A DNA stretch of 64,000 nucleotides from Argyresthia goedartella (GCA_949825045.1 OX463829.1:18942715-19006714); one strand, 5' to 3'. Counted from the first letter of the stretch, positions 32,988 through 44,410 are shown. Notes: generated from the sequence alone by a model not told the origin. Numbers and translations are program-made.

Positions 32988-34328
32988 ATGGCTGGCGCAA
33001 ACGTCAAGGCTGAAACAGTACAAAAGTGGATAATCGGTCATCCCGAGCTAATTTACGATCACGCTAGCCGATCTCTATATTGCTCGAAGTGTGAGAGCCA
33101 CTTGAAAACTATAAATAAAGGCAATATCACAAGACACATCGAAGGCGCAGTACATCAAGGAAAATATAAGCGTCCGAATGAGGAGTTTTACTTCGACCTT
33201 ATTAAGTTCCTGATCCTGTGCAACATTCCCTGGATGCAAATGAAAAACCCGGCGTTCAAGGAGTTTTTTCAAAAATATATGTGCAGTACTTGTTGTTGTG
33301 TTTGCAGTGATAGAAAAGTGCCCAATGAATCACAGTTACGTAAAGTTTATTTAGATAAGTTTTATAAGAACCAAATTAATACTATTTATGAAAATAATAA
33401 AAATGAGAAACCATGGATATCATTGGATGAGACCACAGATTTTTTATATAGATATATAGTCCATTTCTTAATAAAGCCACTGCATCCTAATAATAATTCA
33501 AGCCGGCCTTATTTGATTGCTTGTAAAATGTTAACGGTAGTAAATGGTCAAACAATCGCGCAATTTGTATTGCAATGTCTAGAAAATTTATGGCAAGACT
33601 CTTTTGAATCAAAGTTTACAATGTTATATTGCTCTGCACTGACAGTGTAGCGTACATGCTGTCTGCAGGGCAAAATTTAAAAGTATATTTACCTGAAATG
33701 AAACATGTAACATGTTTGGCGCATGCTCTTCATCGTATATCAGAGAAGATAAGATCAGAATATAACGATGTCGATATTTTAGTAGCAAATGTTAAAAAAA
33801 TATTTCTAAAAGCCCCGAATAGAGTAAAGAGTTTAAAAGAAAAATATCCTGACCTACCACTGCCTCCGCAACCAGTCATTACAAGATGGGGTACTTGGTT
33901 GGAAGCAGCATTTTACTACGCTCAAAGCTTCGAAAAAATAAAAGATGTTCTAAACAACTTCAACAGTACTGGTTCAATAGCCATTCGAAATGCAAAAAAT
34001 ATTTTAGAAAAACCAAATTTACAGGAAGATTTAAAATATATCGAAGAAAATTACCGTATTATTCAAGTAGTTCTAAAACAGTTACAAAATCAAAAATTAT
34101 CCGTAGTTGATTCACTTTTAATGTTTAACCAAGTGAGACTGTTGTGACAATATTAAAAATAAATTAGAATATGTCATGGAACGAAATCCTTATTTAGACA
34201 CAATTAGAGAATACAGCGAAAGTATTGAAAAAAACGTAGCAAATAATCTGATAACTTATTTTAAATTTGCTCCATTGACGTCTACAGATGTTGAACGATC
34301 ATTTTCCATGTATAAATGGATATTATGA
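32988..34328 (+). pseudogene. hAT transposase, frameshifted
   Basis: Starts at ATG 32988. The N-terminus has a BED-like zinc-binding pattern (CSKC ... H ... H, about residues 28-53). Then come ISLDETTDFLYRYIV with the first catalytic aspartate, CTDSVAYMLSAG after a frameshift near 33630, the conserved ITRWGTWLEAAFYYA, and after a second break near 34145 the C-terminal dimerisation signature FAPLTSTDVERSFSMYK, ending at 34328. At about 440 residues it is shorter than many hAT transposases. It would bind the terminal repeats and cut them out, but two frame breaks prevent a full protein. Confidence 0.9.
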
Positions 34329-34616
34329 TAATTTATTTTAATTCTATTAAAGTTGAAAGCCAAAATGTGGAAATAATTTATTTATGTTTTTGTTTCATTA
34401 AAAATAATTGTTCATTGAATTCAATCAATCATCCATATAATAAACGATTTTGTTAGCCTATCTGTATGTTTCTTATTTTATTTTATTCCATAATTCCAAT
34501 CCCGGAACTTTTTCCGGTACTTCCAGCACATTATCGATAAAATGGCATGTCCATATTATAATATCTTGACGCAAGTATATAAAATCAATCTACCTACTCC
34601 GACCTCTGGTCATGCC

Positions 34617-35919
34617 ACATGGTTCAGTAGGTAAAACTTTCTTGTTATTTTACATTCCGCCTAAAAGTGCGCTCAAAAATCAAATTTCATTTGTTTACCT
34701 CACACGTTCGTGTTCGTGTCACATAAATACATAATTGTACCAAATTCTAACTTAATCGTTCCAGAAATCGGTCGTTTAATATTCACACGGTCTCGGAATG
34801 TCAGTCCGTCCATATATCCTATATTGGTTTCGTTTTATATTTTTAAGGTCCGGAACGCAAGAAAATTATTCAAACATTTACCGACATTTGATGTACTAAC
34901 TACGAATATTTTATTTTAAGAAATCAACCCTCATAAAATGAGGAAATATGGCAGGTATTTTTACTCGTTTAACAGTAGAACCAAGCAGTCAACAAGTTCA
35001 GGGTTAAATTTCAAGGACCGATAAATTTCTAAGGAATGACTATTAGGCTATCCAAACAAATATATTATTTATAAGTTTGATAGTAGACACAACTAATAGA
35101 TTTGAAGCTAAACATACTTACGAGTAGGTGGCGTTTATTTTCCCAATGCGCTCTTAATGTGTATTTAATTTTGTCTAACTACAAGCGCAACCAAGATATC
35201 GCAATCTAACATTCCACTAAGAACAAAGCTCTATCCCGATACTCGTCGCCTTAGTTGAGGGTTGAGGTGAGCGGCGACCACAAAAGTAGTAGTGGTAATT
35301 AGTCTGTGGGGATTGCCGTGGGCTACAACAAAATCTTCAATTGTATGCACAGAACCTCCTGACACGAAATCCCGATCAAAACTGCAAAGCGGATAAACAG
35401 TGTCAGAAATCTTGGTTCTGTCAGGCTTAATTTTTAGCTAGCAACATGTCCGTTCTTCACTCCACATGTTTTTAACGTGGCTACAGAATCCTTGTATGAA
35501 AACGCAGCTTTAACTCCTCCTTTAGAATTCACCTGTATCTACGTACGTTTGTGTTCGTTCACAATGTTCGCTGAACCGTTCGCCGCGAATCTGGGGTTGG
35601 CATCAGAATCGCCCGGATTGTTTGGATTTGTACACGATCTCGTCGTATTAACTGACCTCGAAGCTCTGAGGCCTCTGTTGGTCCTTAATAGAAAACGTGA
35701 TTTCATCCTACTAAAGTCCACGTCGATTGGAATTCTTTATTAGTTGGAAGTTTATTATGCGTGCGTTTGAAAAACGAAAGAGTATAAAGGTACATGATGA
35801 TTGAAAAAAACATAAGTTCATTGCGGTCCTGGAAATAATAGGAGATAATCCTGATATATCAGAATTCCAATAGAAGTTTTTTATGACTGATAAATAATAT
35901 GTACAGTTACATACACTAG
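34617..35919. other. Intergenic, no gene seen
   Basis: Overlapping short open frames at about 35477-35743 on both strands have no recognised domain and no splice or start context. Nothing else is supported. Confidence 0.45.
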
Positions 35920-36180
35920 TTTATCTACACACAAATCATAAGCTCTCTTTGATGTGTTCAGGAACCGCATGTTCGACCGGCATTGTGGCATTGATCATTG
36001 CTCTGCACTTGTTTAGCTTGTTCAGTAGTACCAACTTCACAGGCAAACTAGGGGCGGCACGCAGGTGGGCGCCGGCGTTCGAAGTTTGAATGTTAAAATA
36101 AGTCGAAATATTGATACATTAGGGTCATAATGTATCAATATAAGATATGAGTTTTTACCAAATAGAATTCTGTAAGGCTC
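35920..36180 (-). repeat. Dispersed repeat X, copy 2
   Basis: Reverse complement of the repeat at 20780-21075, here without the internal duplication. It runs up to the palindrome region at 36218. Confidence 0.8.
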
Positions 36181-36217
36181 GTGTCTTTTTCCCGGATCGA
36201 CTTATATTTTAACCAGC

Positions 36218-36251
36218 TGACCCGACAGACGTCGCGACGTCTGTCGGGTCA
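36218..36251. repeat. 34-bp perfect palindrome
   Basis: TGACCCGACAGACGTCG followed directly by its reverse complement, with no loop. The word ACCAGCTGACCCGACAGACG is common in lepidopteran repeats as I remember it, so this could be two such element ends joined head-to-head. Confidence 0.9.
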
Positions 36252-36913
36252 CGAGAAAACTGGCCACTTCGAATTTAAGAAGAAAAAAGAAAATTCAAAT
36301 TTCGAATTAGATGCACGATCTCCCGGTGTGGGTATTGAATTTCTTATAAAGAATCCATATATATTTATATATATAAAATATATTTTTAAGAATAATTTAT
36401 TTTTTCGTGAAGTTTTCCGATATTTGAATAGTTTTTCTGATATTCGGGGTGGAGTTGAATCCAAAAATAAGAGATCATTAAAATAGGTCAGCCTTTCTTG
36501 AGTTTGTTTGTTTTTATACCCATAGATGTTGTTGCTTTTAGCCGGTGTCGCTAAAATATACTGTAAGAAATAAGTAGTATCAATATTTTTCAATAGAACC
36601 TCTCAAAACCAAGTAAAAGAAGATTGTGTCACTGAAGAGCTTTGCATTGAACCCGAAGTAGTGTATATCAGCATAAGTGCTCCGTCGTTAACAAAAGGAG
36701 GAATTTACCGGAGTGATTTTATTCATACATCGGAGTGGCAAATTCTCGAAAGAGGTTGGACTCCGCTCAACTGCGACTCTTTGCTTACGATTTGCGTCCT
36801 ACCTGCGAATATTCGACAATAGCCCCTGATTTATCGTCATTCGGGAAATGTGGCGCTATGTCTGGTTACTCGGTTTCGGTACGTGGACAACAAACAGTAT
36901 TCGTTGTTTTAGT
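36252..36913. other. Unassigned stretch
   Basis: An AT-rich block with several open frames on both strands and no recognised domain. No repeat partner is in the window. Confidence 0.4.
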
Positions 36914-36956
36914 GGCAGATATGGAAGTTAAGCCCCTCTTAACTTCCATATCTGCC
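36914..36956. repeat. 19-bp-arm perfect hairpin
   Basis: GGCAGATATGGAAGTTAAG at 36914-36932, loop CCCCT, then the exact complement at 36938-36956. Function unknown. Confidence 0.9.
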
Positions 36957-38084
36957 GCTGCTTAAGTTTGGTAAACTGCAGAGTTCAAAAACTACTGTAT
37001 AGATAGGATAGCCCAAATAGTTTTTTCCCAGTATTTTTGTTTCAAGCCTGCCAAAGGTCCAAAACCATTGATTTTGTGAATAAAGAATTGCGCAGTACTT
37101 TTATATTTCAAGATTTACGACGCAATAAAGAACCAGACTTAAAAAATATACGACCGGTAAGCCCTAATGACTCAGAAAATGTAGGCGCGAACAAAGCCCT
37201 GAAACGACTAGACGGTCGAGTTCACGACATTTCACATATGGCTTGTGTTTTCTTGAATAATTGAGTAAAGAGTTCTCTTGTTCAACACGGTGGCGCGAGC
37301 AAATCTTTGAATTATAAAGAAGAGGGCGGGACATTTCACTGTTCGCAGAGAAGACAGCTGGCGTGACTTTGTCGAGTTAACAAGAAGCGTTCATACATAT
37401 TAAAACTAAATGGCGCTGTTAGATACTCCATATTCATGCAGAGGCGAGACGACGTCGAGATATAAAGGTCCTGTCGAATGGAAAGTGTGTGGGTAATGCC
37501 AGTCGAATGTAATAAATACTGATGACGGCGCTTTACATTTCTCTTTATCACTTAACATGCAACATTTAAAAATAAATAATTAGGTAAGTAACAACTGTCA
37601 TGGCCTATTCAATAAATAAGTCCATGGAACGTTCAGTAAAAATTATAGTATCTGTGGTAAAATGAGTAAAATATAAATATTTATGCTCAGACACATATAT
37701 CGTTTGGATGTATATGTTGTTTTACAGTGGATTGTAATGTGAGTAAACATATAACTACTCTACAGTTCTACCATCTTTCAGTTCAGTTGATAGTGTCGCT
37801 AATACTGAATTTGGTATTACCATTTATAATCACAAAGAAAAAAGGGATTTAAAAGTCTAGGGGCAAATTTAAATAATATCATATGTATATAATATCAAGG
37901 GTAAATAATATAGTGAATATTCAAGATAACTGAATTAAAATTAAAAAAAAAAAACGGTAAAATATTTTAAACTACCTACTTCATTAAAATATAGCTAGGA
38001 ATCTTAGTAAGTAAATAAAAGAAACGAAAAGTGCTGAATGTTTAAAAATTATATTTATTATTAAACGAACTTACCTGAAGTGAA
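36957..38084. other. Intergenic, no gene seen
   Basis: A 75-codon frame at 37037-37264 and smaller ones lack any recognised feature. No repeat is supported. Confidence 0.45.
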
Positions 38085-38851
38085 GTTCGATCCCAATTAC
38101 ACGAGAAGCTTCCTTCGAAGATCCTATCTTATGTATATGTCGCAGTTAGTTGGTTAAATCAGACACTTAACTAACTCTCTAGACCGTTAATTAAATGCCG
38201 ACGTTTAACCAAGTCACTGAAAGTCCGTCAAACAAGTGAGGGAAGGAAACATTTAACGAGTTATCTAAACGTTCCTAGGCAACAAGACATGTACAATATA
38301 AATATTTTTTTATGTCTGCTTAAGTTTATGTTTTAAGTATTTTTTGTTGATTAACTTAACATGAACGATTAAGGGGGTTTCGCTTCGCTCACCCCCTTCA
38401 CCTAAGTTACCGCAATGTTTTGCCCTGTTAAAAGCTGTGCAAATCAGCTGTTGCCGTGACGCCATCTTGTTTTTCAACACGCCGGCTTTCGGTAAGACAA
38501 ATTGTTAAACGTTTTCGACGATGCTTTATTTAAATCAAAATGTGACTTGGTTAAACAATGGCATTTAATTAACTGTCTAGAGAGTTAGTTAAGTGTCTGA
38601 TTTAACCAACCAACTGCGAAATATACACAGTGTAGTTTCAGTCATAGGCTAGCCATTTCGCAAACTTTATTCGGAGATAAATAAGGTAGATGAAAAAATC
38701 ACAGCTCGCCCGTCCCTCCCACACCAGGCGCTGTCATTTATTAAGAAGATGTGCTGAGCTGTTCGATATTTCACGAATTGGGTACAGCTAACACCGAGGG
38801 AGGGAGGGATGCCAATATCTTCGAACCAAACTCTTCGTGTAATTGGGATCA
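38085..38851. repeat. Outer inverted repeat around foldback MITE
   Basis: 38085-38125 (GATCCCAATTACACGA, TTCGAAGAT words) is repeated inverted at 38812-38851. Between the arms lies the foldback element 38136-38632. The arms are unequal in distance from it (about 10 and 180 bp), so they may be an older element into which the foldback inserted. Confidence 0.7.
38136..38632. mobile_element. Foldback MITE with long terminal inverted repeats
   Basis: Arms of about 80 bp (38142-38225 and 38545-38627) begin CGCAGTT-GTTGGTTAAATC and continue CACTTAACTAACTCTCTAGAC, with few mismatches. The centre (38300-38430) holds AAGGGGGTTTCGCTTCGCTC, shared inverted with 17562-17690. No coding capacity, so it would depend on a transposase from elsewhere. 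No clear target duplication. Confidence 0.82.
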
Positions 38852-39169
38852 AACATCTACCTTTTGAAGGGCAATACATTTCAAGGCACAGTATTGCCTT
38901 GGTATTTCAAGGTTCACAAGGTGAGATGATTGTCTATGCATTCTTTATACGCCTTGCATTCAAACTACGAATATGTTTGTTCTACTGGAACAGTACCTAG
39001 TTTGAATAACGGAACTAGACTAGACTACTACAATTTCATAACCTGCATTCCAGGATAGTATGATTGGGTAATGATTGTTAGCACAGTCCATGGTTTATAA
39101 AAATGAGAATGTCTGCCTACAGGTTTTACCGTGTCTAACACACGTAGCGTTGTTGTGACTGACGAGCGA

Positions 39170-39333
39170 ATGTGCTGTAGGTGGCAGGGTGCCTCTGCGT
39201 CGTCATCTGTGTCGGCGTCTGCCTCTTCACCGAAGCTACTGGCGTGGGCGGAGGAGGCGCCGCTAGAGTATACCTTTCACCCCACGGGCCGCTCGCCGTA
39301 GCAGGCCTGCGGCTCGCGGAAGGCCCTCTGTAG
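39170..39333 (+). CDS. GC-rich island with two overlapping open frames, possible host exon
   Basis: This 160-bp patch is strikingly GC-rich against AT-rich surroundings. One frame starts ATG at 39170 (MCCRWQGASASSS) and runs 44 codons to 39304. Another is open from 39181, right after a CTGTAG that could be a splice acceptor, to a stop at 39331-39333. That one has a hydrophobic run (CLCVVICVGVCLF) fit for a signal or membrane segment. An AATAAATAAAA cluster follows at about 39439, suiting a terminal exon. The polypyrimidine tract is poor and neither product is recognised, so a chance GC-rich repeat is equally possible. Confidence 0.3.
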
Positions 39334-39633
39334 TTTAAAGGCCTGCTAGAGGCTTTTGATGAAGCTTGAAAGATTTGACTTGGCTAGTTTTTACATAATA
39401 CTGTCTTATATTTGGCTAATAATGTTTTTTTTTCACAATAAATAAAACAATATTAAACAAATGAACCGACCCAGGACATGCCCGATCAAAAGGTACCATC
39501 ACATTACCGCGCTGCACGGCGATTGAGATCCATTGGATTAGGAAAGCCCAAGAATGGCGGTCAATGTACTTGCTAGTGTTAAAATGTTTTTTTATGCTTC
39601 TTAAGTCATTGTTTATTGGGGTAGTCTACGTAT

Positions 39634-39695
39634 CTTCCCTTCTAAAATTTGATTAACCGTTAAAAACTAGCAAAGTTAAATCTTTCACTTCAATT
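39634..39695 (+). repeat. 62-bp block shared with 22331-22392
   Basis: Same orientation, with about eight differences; it lies just upstream of the second copia fragment. Family unknown. Confidence 0.6.
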
Positions 39696-39744
39696 TTGTT
39701 GTATTTGGTTCTTGCGCTTTCTTAAATGGCGTAATTTAAGATGA

Positions 39745-40443
39745 TACTTATTTACAATTGCCAGAAAAATTTGTAGTGCCTGAAGGCAATGTATGTAAAT
39801 TAAATAAGGCATTATATGGTTTTAAAAGCGCTCCTAGGCCTTGGTATGAACGTTTTAATAACTTCATGTTGAGCCAAAAGCTCTTAAAAGCGAAAAGTAA
39901 TCATTGTTTATATTATTATGTCCATGACACAAGTAAGGCCTACATATTGATTTAGTAGATGACATTTTGTGTACTGGATTTGGTCTCATGTTGAACAAGA
40001 TCATAACAAGTATGAAAACAGAATTTAAAATGAAAGATTTGGGACTTGCCAGTCTGTATCTTGGAATTCTCATTCAACAAGATAATATACAGAATGGCGT
40101 AACCACTCTAAACCAAACCCAGTATATTAAAAATATTTTGGATAAGTTTAATTTGGGATTGTCATAGCGTGACTACTCCTATGGATCCGAAATTTGATTT
40201 GTCAGCGCTACAAAAAGAAACATCTGAAAGTGTAGAGTTGGAACATAGGTTTAGACAGCTGATAGGATGTGTAATGTACGCCATGATAGGCACCAGACCT
40301 GATTTGTGTGCCAGTATCTTACTTGTCACGATTTCAAAACTGTGCAAGTAATGAACTTTGGACTTGTCTGAAACGAATTCTCAGATGCGTACAGAGTACT
40401 AGAGATTTAAAACTGGTATATAAAAGAAATGCCGGTTTAAATT
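39745..40443 (+). pseudogene. RT/RNase H fragment of a second copia family
   Basis: Clearly copia but distinct from elements A-C: KLNKALYGFKSAPRPWYERF, a VDDILCTG active-site remnant, KMKDLGLASLYLGILI, TTPMDPKFDL and an RNase H start (IGCVMYAMIGTRPDL, LKRILRCVQSTRDLKLVYKR). Stops and frameshifts lie at about 39953, 40165 and 40350. No LTR is recognisable nearby, and gag, protease and integrase are absent. Confidence 0.88.
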
Positions 40444-40498
40444 GAACTATAATGCATGGAAAGGGATGTGTGCATTGATCTGGGATGAAAGGCATGAA

Positions 40499-40595
40499 GA
40501 GAGAAAGGCTTCGAGTGTTTTGGAAACGCACATATCGTTCCACTCCACTTCACCTATAACGTCGGGAAACTGTAGTACAGCAACCGTTCCTACCA
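40499..40595 (-). repeat. Dispersed repeat Y, copy 1
   Basis: 40551-40595 is the reverse complement of 49616-49660 (GGAACGGTTGCTGTACTACA core). An adjacent AGAAAGGCTTCGAGTGTTT block (40501-40521) occurs in direct orientation at 49713. A CCTA microsatellite follows at about 40617-40650. Confidence 0.65.
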
Positions 40596-40716
40596 TGTGT
40601 TGAGTTGACCAGAGAAAACCTACCTACCTACCTAAACCTACCTAACCTGAAAAGTAAACAATCAATGAAAAATTATTTGATTTAAAATACATTTTGGATA
40701 CTTTAAATTCAGTGAT

Positions 40717-40973
40717 AAATAATAATAATAATACCTTGGACACTATTTACACACATTGATCTAGCCCCAAACTAGGATTCCCTGTATCTTTGGTACTAGA
40801 CAACGATACACATACTTACATAGATAAATATTATATTTAGATAGATAAACAACCATGACTAGGGCACAAACATCCGTGCTCATCAAACAAATATTTGCCC
40901 CTACCGGGACTCGAACCCGGTACCCTTGGCTTCGTAAGCATGGTCACTGCCGACTAGGCCATTCGGGTCGTCC
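40717..40973 (-). repeat. tRNA-derived SINE (second family), copy 1
   Basis: On the minus strand it starts GACGACCCGAATGGCC and has B box GGTTCGAGTCC, then a GGGGCAAATATTTG junction, a long body and an (ATT)n tail at 40717-40732. Same family as 45084-45340 and 56307-56573. Confidence 0.9.
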
Positions 40974-41162
40974 TAAGCTAAGATGAGAATAGCTAAGAAT
41001 GTCGTTGTATTCCGAACAGTGGTAGATTTGGAACCTTATACTTATTCAAGATGAGGTTTGTTTAACAGAAGCATTCACTAGAATTTGATAAATATTAAAA
41101 AAAAATATAAAACAAGAAAGACTATTATTTGCAGGCTATCAAACTGAGGTCAAACTAATTTT

Positions 41163-41660
41163 ATGATAGGTTTCTTACTACATGAAAAAGGACTCTGCTT
41201 TAAAAATGTCTACATTTACTGTAAAACCTTATTTCAACCCAAATATTTATATTTGGAACATGTATTGAGTTTAGCTCCGTCTATCGGATTCGCAAAATAT
41301 CATGAAAAAGAAGACATTTTGAAGCCAGTAGAGGCTCCACCTAATTCAATCATCATATTTGATGACGTGGCATGTGAAAATAGAACCAGTATTAGAGACT
41401 ACTTTGCTATGGGAAGACAAAAAAAAATATAAATTCTTTTTACCTCAATCAAACTTATAGTAAAGTACCCAAGCAATTTATTCGTGATAATGCTAATCTT
41501 ATTGTACTATTCAAGCAGTATGAGATAAATATGAAACATGTTTACAATGAAAACACCAATGTAGACATGAAAGAATGGAATGATTTTAGAAATATGTTTT
41601 CCAAAATTGGAGTAAACCACATAGTTATTATAATGACAAAGATTGAGAAAAAATAAAGGT
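41163..41660 (+). pseudogene. Polinton packaging ATPase fragment
   Basis: Contains a Walker B type IIIFDDVACEN and, downstream, AMGRQKK, NQTYSKVPKQFIRDNANL and HVYNENTNVDMKEW, the conserved second half of the FtsK/HerA-type ATPase used for genome packaging. The Walker A region upstream is missing, so it is 5'-truncated; a frameshift falls near 41430 in an A run. Confidence 0.82.
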
Positions 41661-41823
41661 TGTTATAGGATGAAATTCTATGCATATATTGTTGAGTTAT
41701 AAAAGTGTTATATTACATATTGTATTTATGTCATGAAAACCAACAATTTCATCACTGACACAAGTGGTGTTGTGGAGGCAAGACATAAAATGTAGCTTAA
41801 AAAGGCGTAAAAAAGAGATAATT

Positions 41824-42960
41824 AAATCTGCTGATGCAGTTAGAAGAAAACTAAAACAGATTCAAGAACATTGCGACAATAATAACTTAGAAATCTGCTG
41901 ATGCAGTTAGGAGAAACGTAAAGCAGATTCGAGAACATAGCGATAACAATAACTTAGTTTTTTACAAACAATTTTTAAACCAATTACTGATTCCTTAACC
42001 CAGATTTCAAAACAAAAATCATCAAACAATCTTACAGATGAAAACTCGCATACAGAAAAGTCAACTAGGGTACTAATTAAAAGGCGTAAACACTACGACT
42101 CTGATGAGTTACCTTCCGATGATTCTAACAATTCTGATATCACTTAAAATAAAACAATTTTCGAAAATACAGCCTAACCATTCAATACATCAGAACCTGG
42201 AAGCAGTTTGACTGAATCAGAAAACGAAAATAATAATTTGATTTTTAAAAGAATGTATCTAATATCTCGTATCAAACTGCATCGGATACTAATAGAAGTC
42301 CAAACAGCTCCTCTTGGTCGATGAATTCCAATGTGTATCAAGACGTTCCTTTTGGTGTTAGAATTTTCCGTGGGAAACACATGTTAGAATCTAGCTCTAG
42401 AGCTCGAATACCACTCTAAAAAATAAATCTATTATTGTCAATGGAGAGAAATACGTAGCAACACCGAGATTGACAGAAATGTTGTTTAACCTCTCAAAAA
42501 CCGAGCGTAGTTGGGACTGGTTGCGATTTTGAACCATACGCCATGGCAATAAAATATAAAACCTATAATGGAAAAATGGCGTTAGCCAGTTGTATTCAAA
42601 AGGTTACGAAAACTCTTGATATTAATCTCACTACCCCAAGAGATATGTAAAATTATAAACAACTATTGATTACTAACGCGCATCGGAGAGATTTAGATTC
42701 AACAAAACCAATTAAGTCAAACAAAGGCTTCAGATATATTAGTATCATCAAACCACTATTCAACAATACTAAAAGCATTTCCAGCAGTGTTGAAAATTTA
42801 AGTAAAGGTTCTGGATTACCTTTATTAAAACGGTCGAAAAATAATACTGTTTTTGCTTATTGGGATGACCCTAATAACTGGTTGAAATACTTGAATTGCT
42901 TATAGCATCTCGTGATGCTGGCAATACTGGTCTTGATTGTGAAATAATCTTAATCTTAAA
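41824..42960 (+). pseudogene. Polinton accessory protein relics
   Basis: First a charged, coiled-coil-like segment with a 67-bp tandem duplication (41824 and 41891, SADAVRR then KQI). Then an acidic region (RRKHYDSDELPSDDSNNSDI). Then, at 42666-42960, KGFRYISIIKPLFNNTKSI, GSGLPLLKR and FAYWDDPNNW followed by SRDAGNTGLDCEII. I recognise the last part as a conserved insect Polinton protein, whose role I do not know. Stops interrupt it throughout, and a MITE lies at 42486-42606. Confidence 0.6.
42486..42606. mobile_element. TTAA-flanked MITE, copy 1
   Basis: Begins TTAACCTCTCAAAAACC and ends GTATTCAAAAGGTTAC, so the right TTAA is mutated. It aligns with 45848-45975 in reverse orientation. Confidence 0.7.
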
Positions 42961-43317
42961 TTGCAGGAAAGTGGCATCATTGATCAAAAATAAATATCTA
43001 TAAATCACTACAATACACCAGTGTATCATTATCATCCATCCAGTTACAGACACTCTTAACAGTCACGACAATCAGAAAATATAGATGGTGATATAGATCG
43101 ATTGAAAGGTTTGAAATGACCTCGAATGTCAGACAAAGCTGTTAATAAAGCATATGTCGATAAATAATTTAAGTTACCACCCACAAGGAATGAAATGTTT
43201 GATGAGCTTACAAAATAAAAAATAAAAATTGTTTTCTTAGTGGAAAAACTTAACGAAAATAATTGTAAAAAAGATGAACTTATCAAAATTTTTAAGAAAG
43301 TAATAACACAATTATGA

Positions 43318-44265
43318 GCAGACTACAAATTATTGATGAGATTCATAAACAAGCACGTAGAAATGTTCTACGTAGACATGTGGTCTTAAAAGGAATAAAT
43401 GATGTGTAGCAAGCTGATTTAATAGATATCAGATCGTTTTCCTATCAAAATAGAGGACATAAGTATATTTTGGTGATCATTGACGCATTTCCAAAATTTC
43501 CATGGGTAAAACCACTTAAATCCAAATCCATGGCGGAAGTTGCACCTTCTATCCACGATATACTAAAATGTGGAAGTTCCCCTAATAATTTGCAAACTGA
43601 TCAAGGGATAGAGATTTATAACCAAAACTTTCAGAACCTTATAAAATTTTATGATATTAATCACTACTCTAAATTTTTTCAGTAAAAAAACGCTGCAATT
43701 ATTGAAAGACTATTTAGAACGCAAAAACTAAAATATATAAGCATTTCAGTTTGAATGGTATTCATAAATGGTTCATGATTATCACGGTATATAATCATGG
43801 TTAGGTGACCCCATAACGAACGTGATCAGTGCCTACAATGCTTCCAAACATATAAAGTTGGATGGTCCGATTGGATGTAAACCGATAGAAGTAAATCAGG
43901 GGAATACGAGTATTGTTGCAAAAAACATATTAAAGTCTTCAAAGAAATTACCACCTCAAAAAATATACTTTTGGAGTAGGTGATCACGTCCGTGTGAGCA
44001 AATACAAAAGTTGTATTGGTAAAGAATATACACCAAATTGGTCTTCAAAAATATTTATTATTAAAAGTGTTAATAAAAGTAACCCCCCATAACTTATAAT
44101 TTACAAGATAAAAAACAAAACTTAATCAAAGGTTGTTTTTATGAAAAATAACTTCTTAAAACAAAATATGCTCATGTTTATTTGATTGAAAGAGTCCTCA
44201 AAAGAAAGGGTAATATACTTTTTGAAAAATGGTTGGGGTAGAGTAACAATAAAAACAGTTTGTTA
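43318..44265 (+). pseudogene. Polinton integrase fragment with chromodomain-like tail
   Basis: A retroviral-type integrase that would join the element to host DNA. Visible are the H-H-C-C neighbour ARRNVLRRHVV, the catalytic D (QADLIDI), YILVIIDAFPKFPWVKPL, the second D (NLQTDQG) and the glutamate (IERLFRT). The C-terminal GVGDHVRVSKYKS, PNWSSKIFII and VLKRKGN segments resemble the domain that in this family precedes a chromodomain. Frame breaks occur at 43409 (TAG in place of TGG), about 43683 and about 43730. Confidence 0.85.
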
Positions 44266-44289
44266 CAATAACATAGAACTTGTTAACAG

Positions 44290-44410
44290 TTTAATTAATA
44301 ATTTACCTTTTGAGTTACATTTACCTGGCTGCCAGTACTGTGGTCCAGGTGCACGCTTACTAAAACGTTTAGCCACAGGAGAAAGTTTAGTTTTATTCGT
44401 ATTATCACTC
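44290..44410 (+). pseudogene. PLA2-like motif of a capsid-associated protein
   Basis: LPFELHLPGCQYCGPGARLL followed by KRLATGE resembles the calcium-binding loop of the phospholipase A2 fold seen in Polintons and parvovirus-type capsid proteins. The catalytic HD motif expected next is not recognisable, so this is only a stub. Confidence 0.5.

Larger units (their letters stand above)
31606..34608 (+). mobile_element. hAT-superfamily DNA transposon, near complete
   Basis: The 27-bp terminal inverted repeats (31606-31632 and 34582-34608, beginning CAGAGGTCGGAGTAG, one mismatch) are flanked by a perfect 8-bp duplication GTCATGCC at 31598-31605 and 34609-34616, the signature of hAT insertion. Inside is a hAT transposase gene (32988-34328) broken by frameshifts, plus an inserted short repeat at 32292-32695. 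Without that insertion the element would be about 2.6 kb. Good termini make it a potential substrate for a transposase supplied elsewhere. Confidence 0.95.

Noticed and set aside
35477..35743. Overlapping frames on both strands
   Set aside because: No domain, splice site or repeat relation could be found; left as anonymous.
40905..40973. tRNA gene-like sequence
   Set aside because: It is the head of a SINE with a non-tRNA body and (ATT)n tail; the same head occurs at 45084 and 56573 with the same body.
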